Below are positions 36,170-47,134 of a stretch of 64,000 nucleotides of DNA, piece by piece. Location of the stretch: the NCBI GenBank assembly GCA_030762175.1, contig CM060831.1, positions 29,089,001 to 29,153,000 of the forward strand, in the 5' to 3' direction. A program made the translations under genes and the position numbers. Below the pieces are notes generated by a model. It saw nothing but the letters and a program-made list of their open reading frames with translations. It did no database searches and had not been told where the DNA came from. The number at the start of each line of letters is the position of its first letter. Within the stretch, counting starts at the first letter, position 1. This DNA is from Metallyticus violacea. Its lineage: Eukaryota; Arthropoda; Insecta; Mantodea; Metallyticidae.

Positions 36170-38600
36170 TATATTGATGTATGGCACAGTTTCAGCTATA
36201 TTGCCCTCAAATATTACCATATACGCTTTTTTGTTTTATTTTTTTTATGGTGGTGTACCTGCAGCTTCATATTTGTGCGGTTTCGCAAAATTTGGAATAT
36301 GTTGTTTATAAACATAACTGATATTGTAGGCTGTAATTGCGGTGAAAAGACATGTCAGTTTTGAATTAAAACTTAATTGAGGTATATTGGCAACTGAAAT
36401 GTGTCGCCAAATGTTTAGTGGAATTTCCAGTGACAGAAGGGGTGAAAGCTGAATTGCAGTATAAAGTAAGACCTGTTACTAACAAAATTACAATGCTAAG
36501 TTGTTAGTTACCAATTGTTAATTTATTGTGCTTGCTCTGTTCTGTTTATTATGAAGAGGAAAAAAAAGTTACATTTCTGAATATATTAAAATCTAGCTAA
36601 TGGGCCTTTAAAATCATTCTTTACTCTATTTAGGCACTGTACAGCGCGATTTGAGCTTAGGCAAGCACTGGTCATAAAAGCTGTTCAAACGAAGGATCGT
36701 AACGTTAGTGCAGCATGCATAAATTATAATAAACATTAAAATTTGTTACCCTGGTCATGCAAAGAGATGTTGCAACTGCCTGCCTTCATTTTTCACACAT
36801 TTCTGGCATTTGCTTAAGAAATTAATTAGTACATTTCTTATTATCTTTGAGCAATTAAATTGATATCTTGTTATCATTTAGTTTGTATAAAGTTTGTGAA
36901 TATTTATGAACAGCGTTACAGGTTGGAACTCAATATTTGAACATTTTTGTTCAAATAATCTCCTGTCAGCACGAGTGGGCTCTTTGTGGAAAAGAATAAT
37001 TAGATCTAGTATTAATCATTTATACCCCAATATTATAGTGTAATTTAGAAATAGTGTTATTTCTTTGTCAATACCTTTTCAAGTGATCTTTAATAGGTAG
37101 ATTTATTGATATGCAACATAACGTAAAAAAGTTAACAAATACATCAGTGAGATGCATTATCCCATCCTTTCAGTACCAAAGCTACACAGTAAAGCTTGAG
37201 GTTAAAATTAACAATATGAGAAAGAAGATCTTGGTACTGATGATGATTCTGAAGGAAAAGGAAAATATTTTCTCTTTCGCACCTCGGTTAGAGGGTCCCC
37301 CGCATAGGAAGGGAATTTGTAATAAAAATGAGGAAAATGCATTTTTGTCTTCTTGTTTGTTTCTCTTTTGTTTTGTTGTTTCTTCTGTTCACTTGTTTTT
37401 ATTTTTTATTCTCTTCTTTATTTCTTTCCTTTTCCACATTTTCCTCTTCCTAAGAATACTTTTTTCGTTTTCAGTAGGTAGAGAAATATCGAATCATAAG
37501 AGTCGTGTTCATTCTAGGTTGATCAATAAATTGAATTTTATAGTTCTAATATAGTTAAGTGTCTTGAAGAGCAAAAGCGATGTAATTTATATTTAAGAGT
37601 TTGTGATGTGTATCTATGAAAATAAAGCTTAGCTGCACACACACACACATATATATATATATATTCACAGTACATTCATTTTACTCAAAGTAATGCATAT
37701 TAGAGACGAAATAAAACTCTGTTTAATACAACATTATTTAAAGAGCCCTTACCTCTAGTGGGAGATACAGTAGCACAAGTAAAATAAACAAATTTACATA
37801 CATTATAGTTGGGTTTATATTTAACCTGATATTAGTATTAAAATCACCACATACAGAGGGACTTAAAAGTGTATACACAGTTCAATATCGGTTATCTGTA
37901 TTTAATTATTTTAATTCGACTTTAATTGTAGCATCAATAAGTAGTATTATGTTGTTTCTAAAAATGTCAATGGTTTCTATAGTGATGAGAATCAACAAAC
38001 TAAAGGAAAATGAGAGACAAACACTTGACTTTAGAGCAATGCAACACTTTTCTGAAAGAGTATTGAAAGTTTACCTGTGAGGAACTCTAAAAGCTGTGGC
38101 ATATTTTAGGAAACTAGTAGCACTGCAGGGAGAAATTGAAATATGCAGAGTAGTTCATGGACTCTAGGCAACGTTGTTCATGTTAGTGGTGAAAATTTTG
38201 AGCTTCTTATGGGTTTGCAGAAATCAAACACTATTTATTCCCTTTTGTCTTAAAAATGCAGCAATAAAGCTCTAAAGCAGATATTTTTCATGTTAAAATG
38301 TATATACAGGTATGTTAACTTTCATACAAAATAACTCTTAAAAACTCAAGGGGGCAGGCATAGGTGTAGCCAACATTTATTTGGGAGGGGGGTCAGAGTA
38401 TTGTGTATTTTTATTAATTTGCTTGATTTAGATGGGCAGCTACTGACTACCCATGGGAAATAATTTATAAGTATTCATGAGTATCAGTTTTTAATATTAG
38501 ATATTACATTTTGAAATATAATATATGGATAAATTTTCTTCAAATGTTTACCATATACAATAACGGACGTAGACTGAATCTCTTAACACATTTCCAGATA
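36170..38600. other. Intergenic, no gene seen
   Basis: AT-rich. A T/C-rich stretch at about 37350-37470 creates a Phe/Leu/Ser-rich open frame that is not protein-like. A (CA)n(TA)n tract lies at 37637-37662. Confidence 0.45.
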
Positions 38601-38603
38601 GAA

Positions 38604-38672
38604 CACTCCGACGCCGGCAGAGCCCCCCTCCAAAGAGTTCGAGTTCCTCAAAAGGGTCACTTCCATACCATT
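38604..38672 (-). mobile_element. SINE family C internal scrap
   Basis: ACGCCGGCAGAGCCCCCCTC, then AAGAGTTCGAGTTCCTCAAA and AGGGTCACTTCCATACCA, matches the family C copy at about 47262-47328 (CATCGGTGGAGCCCCTCTCC, then AGATCGAGTCCCTCGGAAGG). Only the middle of the element is present. Confidence 0.6.
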
Positions 38673-38845
38673 GAAAATTTGAAAAGATTACGCTAACAAA
38701 TTCTAAAAATGCCAGAAATATTTATAATTATGCTAAAATGCTCTTACATATTTAAATGCTGCTTATACAACTAATAAGAAAAATAAATCATATAAATAAT
38801 TGATCCGCAGTGCACTCAATATAAATTCTGTTTCACAGTGTTAAT

Positions 38846-39112
38846 ACCTTCGCGGGTGGCAGAGGTCGTTAAGGCGCGAACTCGTGAGCGGGAGGTCTGG
38901 GGTTCGAATCCCGCCAGGACCGTCCTCGCTGAATGAGGTTTTTTATAGATTTTCCTCAGTCCTCATAAATGGAAAATGCCGGAGCGGTACCAGGAACGTT
39001 TCTTTCCTTAAAAATAAATCCTTTCCCAATATATAATTTCATGTCATGTATCATCAGTGTCCATCGCCTGTAGCAAAAACGGGCGTTCTCATTCATTCAT
39101 TTTTTCTAAAGT
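38846..39112 (+). mobile_element. SINE family A, full-length copy
   Basis: It begins with a tRNA-like head (38850-38922) holding an A-box (GTGGCAGAGGTCGTTAAGG) and a B-box (GGGGTTCGAATCCCGCC). A body follows with CGTCCTCGCTGAATGAGG and TTTTCCTCAGTCCTCATAAA, then the end TCCATCGCCTGTAGCAAAAA and CGGGCGTTCTCATTCATTCA. Short similar flanks, GTGTTAAT at 38838 and GTGTTAAC at 39113, may be the target-site duplication. It is the same family as 50910-51190 and 62221-62460. Confidence 0.85.
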
Positions 39113-39294
39113 GTGTTAACAATACTAAGCTCAGTACATTTTTCCATTAAGAAATATCAGTAAATTGCAATACCTCCATAGCTATAACTTTGATATGACA
39201 TAGAAACATATTGTGCAGTCAAGCCACAGAGAAATAATTCTATTACAGAACTACATTTGGATGGTCTAGTTTGTTTTTAACGCACTAAATATAT

Positions 39295-39463
39295 ATAAAC
39301 AGTAATAATAGAAGATTTAAAAGGATAAAACACTAAGATAAAGTCACACTTGAAATCGATTAGAATAATAGAAGATTTAAAAGCATAAAACACTTAAGTG
39401 TTTTTCAAATGTGACTTTATCTAAGTGTTTTATCCTTTCACATCTTCTATTATTAATGTTTAT
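39295..39463. repeat. 61-bp inverted repeat with internal direct copy
   Basis: 39295-39355 (ATAAACAGTAATAATAGAAG...) is inverted at 39403-39463 with about 90% identity. A third, direct copy of AATAATAGAAGATTTAAAAG.ATAAAACACT lies between them at 39364-39394. This is a MITE-like or foldback structure next to a (TA)n run. Confidence 0.8.
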
Positions 39464-39487
39464 GTGTTACATTGCTAATAGTGTTAC

Positions 39488-39491
<4 letters not shown>

Positions 39492-39531
<40 letters not shown>
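39492..39531. repeat. (AT)n microsatellite
   Basis: About 20 AT units followed by GTATACATACACACATGTGT. Confidence 0.95.
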
Positions 39532-39534
<3 letters not shown>

Positions 39535-39556
39535 ACATACACACATGTGTGTGTGT

Positions 39557-40614
39557 ATAGGGTAGTTATAAAGTATGGAATTTATGCACTGAATATTTAT
39601 GTATAGGACGTTAATAACTAATTAATGAACTACATGGAAATAATCTCAGGAGTGTAGAGATGTCATATAAAGGCATTTGAGTAGGCAATGCATGGTTCAC
39701 AACTAAACATAATGTAGTTTTATGGTGTTAAACATTTTGGCTTCAAATGCTGATAAGTCAATGTTAAAGTCAACCGGATAAACGATTGGTTTAGAATGTC
39801 TTTAAAAAACCTTGCGAGCATAAAAATGTTGATTTTTCCACAGCTCGTTATCAGCGTTTATAAGATTTAGTGCCATTATAAATCCCTCAAATCTCGAACT
39901 GATCATCTACAGTGCGACACTAAACATTTATTAACTGCCTTCTTGCATCATGTAGCCAAGACCGACTATATTACATTTAACTTGATGTAGCTTGAGGGAG
40001 CTCTTTAACTACTTATATGGCATAACGCATAACGCAAAACTTGATGTTCCGCAGGCCGAGGATTCGATTCTTGTCATGCCGTTATTTGTTTGTTTGTTTA
40101 TTTATTTAATATTAAGCGCTGCGAACGCATAAGAATTATAAATGAAATTTACTTAATGGTTTTAAGTTTTATTCTTTTTCTCAATAATGAATGTATTATC
40201 AACACACGTACGCAAGTAAGCTTACTACTAACATGATAGCTAAAACTTAATACATACTCAACACACGGTTCTGATTGATAAGTACAATAACAAATACAAG
40301 GGATTGTAATTATATAAACTGATATGTTCAGATTTAAGTATATAAATTGAAACATCAACTTAAAACATATGCTAAAAGCTGTATTATTAGGCCCTAGACA
40401 GAAAAAAAAGTGATGAATGAGACTCGAACTCGAAAACAAATGACTACCTCTTACTCGAAAGTTAATGTCATAAACATTGCGTCTGAGTGATACGTTCTGA
40501 AATCTCCCTTCATTATCGTGTATTATGCTTTCGAGGAGCATCTTCATAAGCCATTGGCGTACTGGCACTTTAGAAACTTTAGCCATAGCTTCGAAATTTC
40601 AACAAACAGGCCAT
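39557..40614 (-). repeat. Dispersed ~1 kb repeat, copy 2 (inverted to copy 1)
   Basis: The reverse complement aligns with 1850-2780 over its length. This copy is longer, with extra sequence around 39965-40130 holding a B-box-like GAGGATTCGATTCTTGTC. Similar sequences flank it: TGTGTATAGGGTAGTTATAA at 39551 and TGTGTATAGGGCTGCTATTT at 40692. The 145-aa open frame on the minus strand (40586-40149) is chance: its counterpart in copy 1 is frameshifted, and it resembles no known protein. Confidence 0.75.
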
Positions 40615-40773
40615 ATGTTTTCTATGTGAAATCATTTGTATAAGACACCTGCACACTCTAAAATTGTTTCTGTTTAGTTCATTAACATTCTGTGTATAGG
40701 GCTGCTATTTAAGTCTGGAACATAGGGCTATATATTGTTTTATAATTACACTGGCTTGACAAAAGATAAACTA

Positions 40774-41060
40774 TACCTCTGTGGTCTGGTGGTAGCGTTT
40801 GCGACCACTAATCCGGAGGTCCTGGATTCCAAGCCTGGGCAGGTCAAGCTGTCTGGGTAAGGATTTTTTTTTTTCCGGAATTTTTCTTTTTCTTACCCTG
40901 AGATGATGAATGCCATAACTTTAAGGCGTCAAAGACTCCGAGCTCATTTGCGCCGTCATTAATTTATTACACTTCATTCATTCATACAGACTTAATTACA
41001 CGTATAGTATTCCGTCCACAATATACAGACGTCGCAAGAAGACCAATGCAGTCAACGCGA
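40774..41060 (+). mobile_element. SINE family B, full copy
   Basis: The tRNA-like head begins at CCTCTGTGGTCTGGTGGTAG, followed by GGAGGTCCTGGATTCCAAGC and CTGTCTGGGTAAGG. The body ends with GACTCCGAGCTCATTTGCGC, CATTAATTTATT and AAGAAGACCAATGCAGTCAA before an A-rich tail. The copy at 46500-46770 matches from head to tail in the opposite orientation. Confidence 0.8.
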
Positions 41061-41069
41061 CAACATAAA

Positions 41070-42300
41070 AAAATGAAATTAAAAAAAAAAACTAGTGAAG
41101 ATAATTACTCTTTGGGAATGAGAAGGATGGTCACAGAGAGAAGTGGCAGCCGAGCTTAATGGGAGACATCTGGGAGGTAATATGCCATGGTATAAGTTGG
41201 AAAATTGCTGAAAAAATTTTGCTCAACAGGCCCAGTTCTTGATAAGGTATTTTGCGGAAAACTGCCAAGAGATCAGAACTGCAGTGCTTGTAAGTTACAT
41301 GCTGGTTCTACAAAATCAGTGTGAAGCGCACGGGCATCGAAATCCGTGTTCAGAACACATGAAAATTTACAATTTCATCCATACAAGTTGCATCACGTGT
41401 TGTTCTAACAGAGGACACCATCGTCACCCAACCTCAGCCTCATAGAATTTTTCCATATGGAGCATTTTAAAATTTCAAGTGTATGCTGTGAAAAATTGGC
41501 AATTCGATTATCTTTAAAAAAAAATAATAATCACGGCAATGTGAAGAAACATGGTATAACTTTTGAGGATGTGTGTTGAAATGGTGATGGGCAATTTTTG
41601 TATTAAGGAAATGCACTGTTTATCGGTTCTCCTGTTTCAAACTTTTTAGTCACCCTATAGATAACAGAGAATTCTTTCACTAATATCATCACCTACAATA
41701 TTGTTCTCTAGCATTGGACTGAGAACACATATTTGCATTTTTATTTTATTCAGCCTTCATAGCCTCATTTAAGGCATTTTCTTTATTAAGTTATTATGGT
41801 TATCATTATTAAAATGCTGCAGATATGAGCTCAGCTGTTTGCAATTTTCACTCAATTTACTTTTTAGTTTTCTAAGGCTGGACTCGAAGCTTAATACTGC
41901 AACGGTGAAAGCATATGCTTCATGTGGCATCTCGCTCCCGGAACTGAGCCAAGATTTCTTTTTGGTAACAGAAACAAAATGTTTACGAGTTCTGGCAGAA
42001 TTTTATTACTTGGTTCAGGTGGGACGATGTTTGTTATTATAACGATAAACATTGCTTTTTTGAAGTCGCATACCATCAATACGGAACAAACTAAAGGTCT
42101 TATCGGCCCACAGAGTACTATACCAGGGCATCTGGTGTCTGGCTGTATCTGCTGCACACTGCAAGAGTGGTCTAATGTAAGTGGCACTGCCGGGAGAAGA
42201 CGTGTCTGTCCAAATGGTTTGTATATAGTGCTTCATAAAGCAGTCACTCCACCCGGTATCAATTTATCTCTATAGCTCTAAAAGATCTCCAATTTATACC
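41070..42300. other. Intergenic, no gene identified
   Basis: Mixed composition with several overlapping frames at 41839-42275, including a 117-aa plus-strand frame (MWHLAPGTEPRFLFG...) that looks like translated repeat sequence rather than a gene. No family recognised. Confidence 0.4.
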
Positions 42301-42670
42301 ATTCACACAAAGTCCACTATATTCGTTGGTGCTTCCTTCTCTTAACAAGTGTGTGTTCTAAAATATTTGATTTTCCAACTGATATAGCTTGTCAACACCA
42401 AAGAAATTCAACTTCTATAACAGCAGTTAATAATATATGCTATCAAAAGCCTTAGTCAAGTCACAAAATGTTCCTAAAGGAAATTCCTTTTTATTTAGAG
42501 CAAGTATTATTTCAGTGGTGAGCTTAAATGTGGCATTGCTAGTTGACAAAAGAGTTGTTAAAACTAAATGTTGAATCTCGAAGGTATGAAGAGGAACACA
42601 AGCTGTTAGGAATATTACGCTGCTTGAGATCTGTTTGAGTGTTGCTTCTCTGTATAATCCATCCATCGCT
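42300..42670 (-). mobile_element. Jockey-like LINE fragment, RT fingers and palm
   Basis: On the minus strand, from 42666 down: LSTSNATFKLTTEIILALNK, then KEFPLGTFCDLTKAFDSIYY. This is the reverse-transcriptase segment ending in motif A, (F)CDLTKAFD, of jockey/I-type non-LTR elements. A frame change leads on to pieces such as REGSTN toward 42310. The motif B and FADD parts are not on this strand but lie on the plus strand 300 bp to the right. Confidence 0.75.
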
Positions 42671-42959
42671 TCCTTATTATTTTAGTTATATATAATACTT
42701 TACAATGAACAGAATGTTCAAGACTTTTAAGAGGAAACACAAACTGATAAAAACACACTAAAACATTCTGTAAGTCGAAACTATTTTTCAAGTAGAAGTT
42801 AGTTTGTTTATTTATTTACTTTTTAACACCTTTAAGAAAATGCCTGAGCTGCAACTCATACCATATTTGACCATACAAAACAGAGAATTAACAAAATTAG
42901 TTCAGTTCGTATCTGATTAATAACGTCCAGAAATTATCATCAATAAATGCCAGTGAATT

Positions 42960-43770
42960 TGTATAATTGCTAAACCGGTGTTCTTTAAGTCTCAATACGA
43001 GTTCTATGCGCTTTCTGATATTTATCAATGATGTACCTTGTAGTAATGAATCTAAGACAATGCTTTTTGCAGATGATTTCTGGGTAGTCACTTGTGAAAC
43101 TTTCAAACAAAGCATTATGAAGAGCTAAACATTTGGTTTTAACGAATAATCTTTTACTAAATGTTGACAAAACAAATTTATTTAATTTAAAACTAATAGC
43201 ATTGACTATTAATTACACTAATTACATCATAAGGAAACCAAGTTCATGGAGCTAAAATTTAACGAGGGACTAAATTGGAAGAAAGCACAGTATTTAAGAT
43301 CTGCTGTGCCTGCTATGTGTTGAGAAGTACGAGTAATCTCGTAAACCAAAATGCATTAACATTAGTGTAGGTACTATGCATATTTTGAGATATGGGATAA
43401 TTTCAATGAATAATTCTGTCCACAATGAGAAAGTGTTCATCTTGCAAAAAGGAGTTTTAAGAATCCTCTGTGGTATTGATTCTTTACTATTTAAGATGCT
43501 CATTATTTTTACTTATACTGAAGAAGACATAATTATATTCGATTCTCTCATGATCTTTGTGATTGACAATTTTTATAGCTTTAAAATGAATCTATCTGTC
43601 TGAGTTATAATACTAGGCATAGACCTGAACAGACCAATAAATTCATAAAGCTTTTCCAGAAAATGGCTATTACTATGCGGTGCAAATATGCTCGTACCTA
43701 TAAAATGAGGGAGCGGAGTCGCAGATATAACTAGAGATATCTTGTGCCGTGGTCTGCTGTTTAAATAAGT
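42960..43770 (+). mobile_element. Jockey-like LINE fragment, FADD to C-terminus
   Basis: The plus strand reads FINDVPCSNESKTMLFADDF, then WVVTCETFKQSIMKS, the motif C (FADD) block of a non-LTR reverse transcriptase. After stops come MHILRYGIISMNNSVHNEKV, FILQKGVLRILCGI and LMIFVIDNF, then NTRHRPEQTNKFIKLFQK-like sequence: the usual C-terminal block (YGI..WGNS....VFILQKR.LRI). A distant end piece (YNILPVSLKFY, about 45612-45650) lies beyond the mariner insertion. Stops and frameshifts abound. Confidence 0.75.
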
Positions 43771-43776
43771 CGTGGT

Positions 43777-43828
43777 AATGAATGAATAGTGTTTAACGTC
43801 CGTTTTTGCTACAAAGGCATCACAGGCG
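43777..43828 (-). mobile_element. SINE family A, 5'-truncated 52-bp copy with 12-bp target duplication
   Basis: Only the 3' end of the family is present (GAATGAATAGTGTTTAACGT, then CCGTTTTTGCTACAAAGGCA and TCACAGGCG), matching 50911-50965. It is flanked on both sides by the identical 12 bases ATAAGTCGTGGT (43765-43776 and 43829-43840), so this is a true retrotransposition event rather than a chance match. Confidence 0.85.
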
Positions 43829-43859
43829 ATAAGTCGTGGTGAAAATGCGTTCTTGCCAT

Positions 43860-44305
43860 ATAATATCTTCTTATATTGGAACCATGGTGAAGAGAGACAC
43901 AACGTCGAAGCTGATAAGAAGATGGTGAAGCTGCAAAGTGAGACATTGGCGCTTCTGGATAAAGTGAATTGAATCTTAAGTGAAAGAATTCGTCATGCCG
44001 ACGTGAGGTTGTAGTAAGCCGGCTAGAATTTTAGCTATGGCCTAGGTGGGAAATGCAATCCCGCTGACAATGGGCCTCAGAGGAACTTCCGGCTTGTAGA
44101 TCTTGGGCAAGCCATAAAGTCTAGGAGGCCCCGCTTCGGAGCTGGTGATAGAGCGTTTATCTTCTGTATGGAAGGGAAGAGTTCATGATTAGCAGGTTTG
44201 TTTTACGTAGAGTGCGAGCTGTGGGATCATGTTGAATTTTATGATATGTGTCTGGTTTTAGAAAATCTAAGATTTAGACCACGGTGTAACAGCCCGGAAG
44301 ATACC
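43860..44305 (-). mobile_element. Penelope-like element fragment (RT)
   Basis: The minus strand reads [20 protein letters not shown], then [12 protein letters not shown], a stop, then AKILAGLLQPHVGMTNSFT and, after another stop, HHLLISFDVVSLFT. The block [17 protein letters not shown] to SFDVVSLFT is the diagnostic start of PLE reverse transcriptase. Two in-frame stops make it inactive. It abuts the mariner at 44314. Confidence 0.85.
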
Positions 44306-44313
44306 TCTAGTTA

Positions 44314-45608
44314 CGAGGGTAGGTTCATAAGTTTCCGGCCTCGCCAATAAGGATTATAGCCTTTACAAATCCCTTATCTGGTGTCATACCTTATCTGTTA
44401 AGTAAATAATTACAGCTGTAACTTCGGCTCCATTGTGTTCAGTTGTTCAGATATAGTTGCATAAAGAAGTCTATGTGTAGAAGATTGTGACATGTTCAAA
44501 ATGGAGTTTCCAGCTGTTATTAAGTTTCTCACAAAAGAAGGACTTTCTGCAAATGAAATTAAACAGCGATTGGACGGTGTCTATGAGAAAGCATCTCCCT
44601 CATATTCTACCGAAAAAGAATGGGCCAAACTTTTTTCAAATGGATCGAAAAAGCATTGAAGACGAAAAGTGTGCAAGTCGACCCTTGGAGGTACTCACTC
44701 CTGAAAACTTTGCTCTTGTGGAAGGAGAAATTATGGAAGACCGGTGACTCAAAACTACAGAAATAGGAGCAAGGTTGAGCCTTTCTAAAACAACAGTCCT
44801 TCGAATTATTCGTGAACATTTAAACATGAATAAGGTTAGTGCAAGATGGGTACCTAGATTTCTTTCCTCAGTCGAAAAGCAGCAACGAGTCATTTGTTGT
44901 TAGGCATTTTTGGAGCTCTGTTGTGGCAATGAGAAAGAATTTCTGCAAACCATTGTTACAGGAGATGAAACTATGGTCCTCTACTATGATCTCTTGTCCA
45001 AAAGAGAATCAATGGAGTGGTGTAAATCTGGCGAAGCACCACCTCTGAAGGCCAAGGTCACTCAGTCAACCAAGAAGGTTATGGCCACAATCATTTGGGA
45101 TGGCGAAGGAATACTTTTCATTGACTTCAAGGAGAGGAACACCACAGTAAATGAGGAGTACTATGCTGGCCTACAGCACAGACTACTTGCTTCCATGAAA
45201 GAGAAAAGGCGAGGAAAGCTGAATGGTGATGGTGTGCGCCTTCTTCTTGACAACGCGCCTGTGCACAGCTCTTGTTGGAAAGGAAGCTGTGAAGAAATGC
45301 GGCTTCAAGGAGATCGACCATCCACCGTACAGCCCAGATCTACCTCCCAGAGAATATTTCCCCTTCTCAAAATTCAAGAAGGATCTTCCAGGAAGGAAAT
45401 TTAAGCATGACGGAAGTGATGGATGCTGTTTATGCCCATTTTGCAGACAAGACTTCTGACTACTTGGGGGGGGGGAGATTGAAATGTTAATTCAAAGATA
45501 TGAAAAGTGTATTGCAATAAAGGGTAACTACATTGAAAAATGAAATATAGTCTTTGTCTTTATCATACCTAAAAATGGTTAGACCAGAAACTTATGTACC
45601 TACCCTCG
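44314..45608 (+). mobile_element. mariner transposon, near-complete, frameshifted
   Basis: Terminal inverted repeats CGAGGGTAGGT(T/A)CATAAGTT start at 44314 and at 45608 (complement), flanked by TA at 44312-44313 and 45609-45610. The length of ~1.3 kb is normal for mariner. Transposase pieces occur in order: VLTPENFALVEGEIMEDR; TEIGARLSLSKTTVLRIIRE; LQTIVTGDETMVLYYDL (first catalytic Asp); ATIIWDGEGILFIDFKERNT; GDGVRLLLDNAPVHSS (second Asp). In the next frame comes DHPPYSPDLPPREYFPFSKF (third Asp). At least three frameshifts or stops break it, but all three catalytic Asp codons survive. Confidence 0.93.
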
Positions 45609-45869
45609 TATATACCTATAATATACTTCCAGTTTCTTTGAAATTCTATATAATCCACAAAAGTGCAAACTTTTCAAGAAAAAAATTAATAACATTATGA
45701 AATACTTACGCCTTGTATAATATGGATGAATATTTTACTGCTAATACAGTTGAACTTGAATTTATATGTTATTAGTTTTGGTCAGTGTTTCGTACCTTTG
45801 ATAGAGAGCCTTTTTTAAGTAATAAGTGATGGTTGTAATTGTAAACTGAAAAACATGCTTCTTACTATA

Positions 45870-46440
45870 CAGGTGCGGAAAAACAATGTGCAAAATTTTG
45901 TAAAGTAGAAAAGCAGTACTAAGCTAGGCATTTTGAGGTTAGGAACATGGGGTAGCAGATGCAGTATAATAAAAGAAGCGCTGCATGATCATAATTGAAA
46001 TCCGACGTAATGAAACATCTTCATTTGCCAGACAAAATGAAATGTAACTGTATTAACTAATAAAAGGCACACAATGAGAAACTAAACATTACATGCGCGT
46101 ACATGTACCGCGTTGCTCCGTTGGTCACGAATGTTCTGTAGGTGAATTCAAGCTGCAAGTGGAAAATGTGCAGGGGCGCTGCCATGTTGGAACCATAAGT
46201 TTCACCTAATTTCAAGACGAGCGTACCATCCAGTAGGCTTCAAAATACAAATGCTGCATTGAACATGAGAAACACCTAGCGACAGTACAAGAGTACGCTT
46301 AGTTTACATGTGACATGTTACACTATCTGAGACTCTGACATGACGGGTTTAATGTAGCACAGTAAAACATCTTGTTCCTATCCTCAAGCTAATTAGTTAG
46401 GTACTGCCTTTTTACTATGCAATTGTATTCGCGCACCCTG
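45870..46440. mobile_element. Long-TIR MITE, 571 bp
   Basis: The ends CAGGTGCGGAAAAACAATGT (45870) and, inverted from 46440, CAGGGTGCGCGAATACAATT are flanked by TA (45868-45869 and 46441-46442). Similarity continues inward for about 100 bp: AAAAGCAGTACTAAGCTAG against AAAAGGCAGTACCTAACTAA, then TTGAGGTTAGGAACA against TTGAGGATAGGAACA. It carries no transposase, so it is a non-autonomous TA-target DNA element. Confidence 0.75.
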
Positions 46441-46499
46441 TATAGTATTGTAAAGAATTGTGGTTTTTATTATTCTTTTTTTTAATGTGTTATTTATTG

Positions 46500-46770
46500 A
46501 CTCTTTGAATGCATTGGTCTTCTCGCTACTGAATTCTGTAAGTGTGAGTCTGTAGTTATGAATGAAATTAAATAAATTAATAGTGGCGCAAATGAGCTCG
46601 GAGTCCTGGGAACCTTAAAGTTATCTTGCATTCATCTTCTTGGAATAAGGAAAAACTCCCAAAAACACCTTACCCAGACAGCTTGATCTGACCGGAAATC
46701 GAACCCAGATCCTCCTAATTAGTAGTCACAAACGTTACCCTAGACCCCGGAGGCGGTGGTTGCATTCTTA
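46500..46770 (-). mobile_element. SINE family B, full copy
   Basis: Inverted relative to 40774-41060. On the minus strand it reads from the head (CCACCGCCTCCGGGGTCTAG, then GGATCTGGGTTCGATTTCCG and CTGTCTGGGTAAGG) through the body to GACTCCGAGCTCATTTGCGC, CACTATTAATTTATT and AGAAGACCAATGCATTCAAA, ending in an A-rich tail near 46480. Confidence 0.8.
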
Positions 46771-47134
46771 TGCCCATGTGTTTGATTCTTTATACATAGT
46801 ATGACATGTTCAATAACCTTGAGCTTTGCTCACAATAGGATCTAAGAACAAGAACATTACTGCCATTTCCACCACTTTTACTTTCCTTTTAGCTTTGTAT
46901 GTGTGCAGGCATAGGTATGTGTGTGTTACTATAATAAATTTGGAAATAGCACAATTGCTTGAACACGAAAAAAAGTTTCCATTACTACTGTATTACTTCT
47001 CGTAGTCAGTAACATCAGTAACCGCCAAAGAACTGAGGGTATTGTTATGCACTTAGATTAAATTAAAACATTTTAATATATTGCCTAGAGCTAATGTCAT
47101 TTCCAATCATCAGCAAAATTTTAAAATTCAAATT

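Noticed and set aside
37111..37554. 147-aa plus ORF rich in Phe, Leu and Ser
   Set aside because: It comes from a T/C-rich low-complexity stretch; no domain, no plausible signal and membrane layout, and weak composition at its start.
41839..42275. Overlapping 67-117 aa ORFs on both strands
   Set aside because: Open on both strands with no conserved motif; probably translated repeat DNA.
45127..45377. Minus-strand 64-aa ORFs
   Set aside because: Antisense shadows of the mariner transposase.
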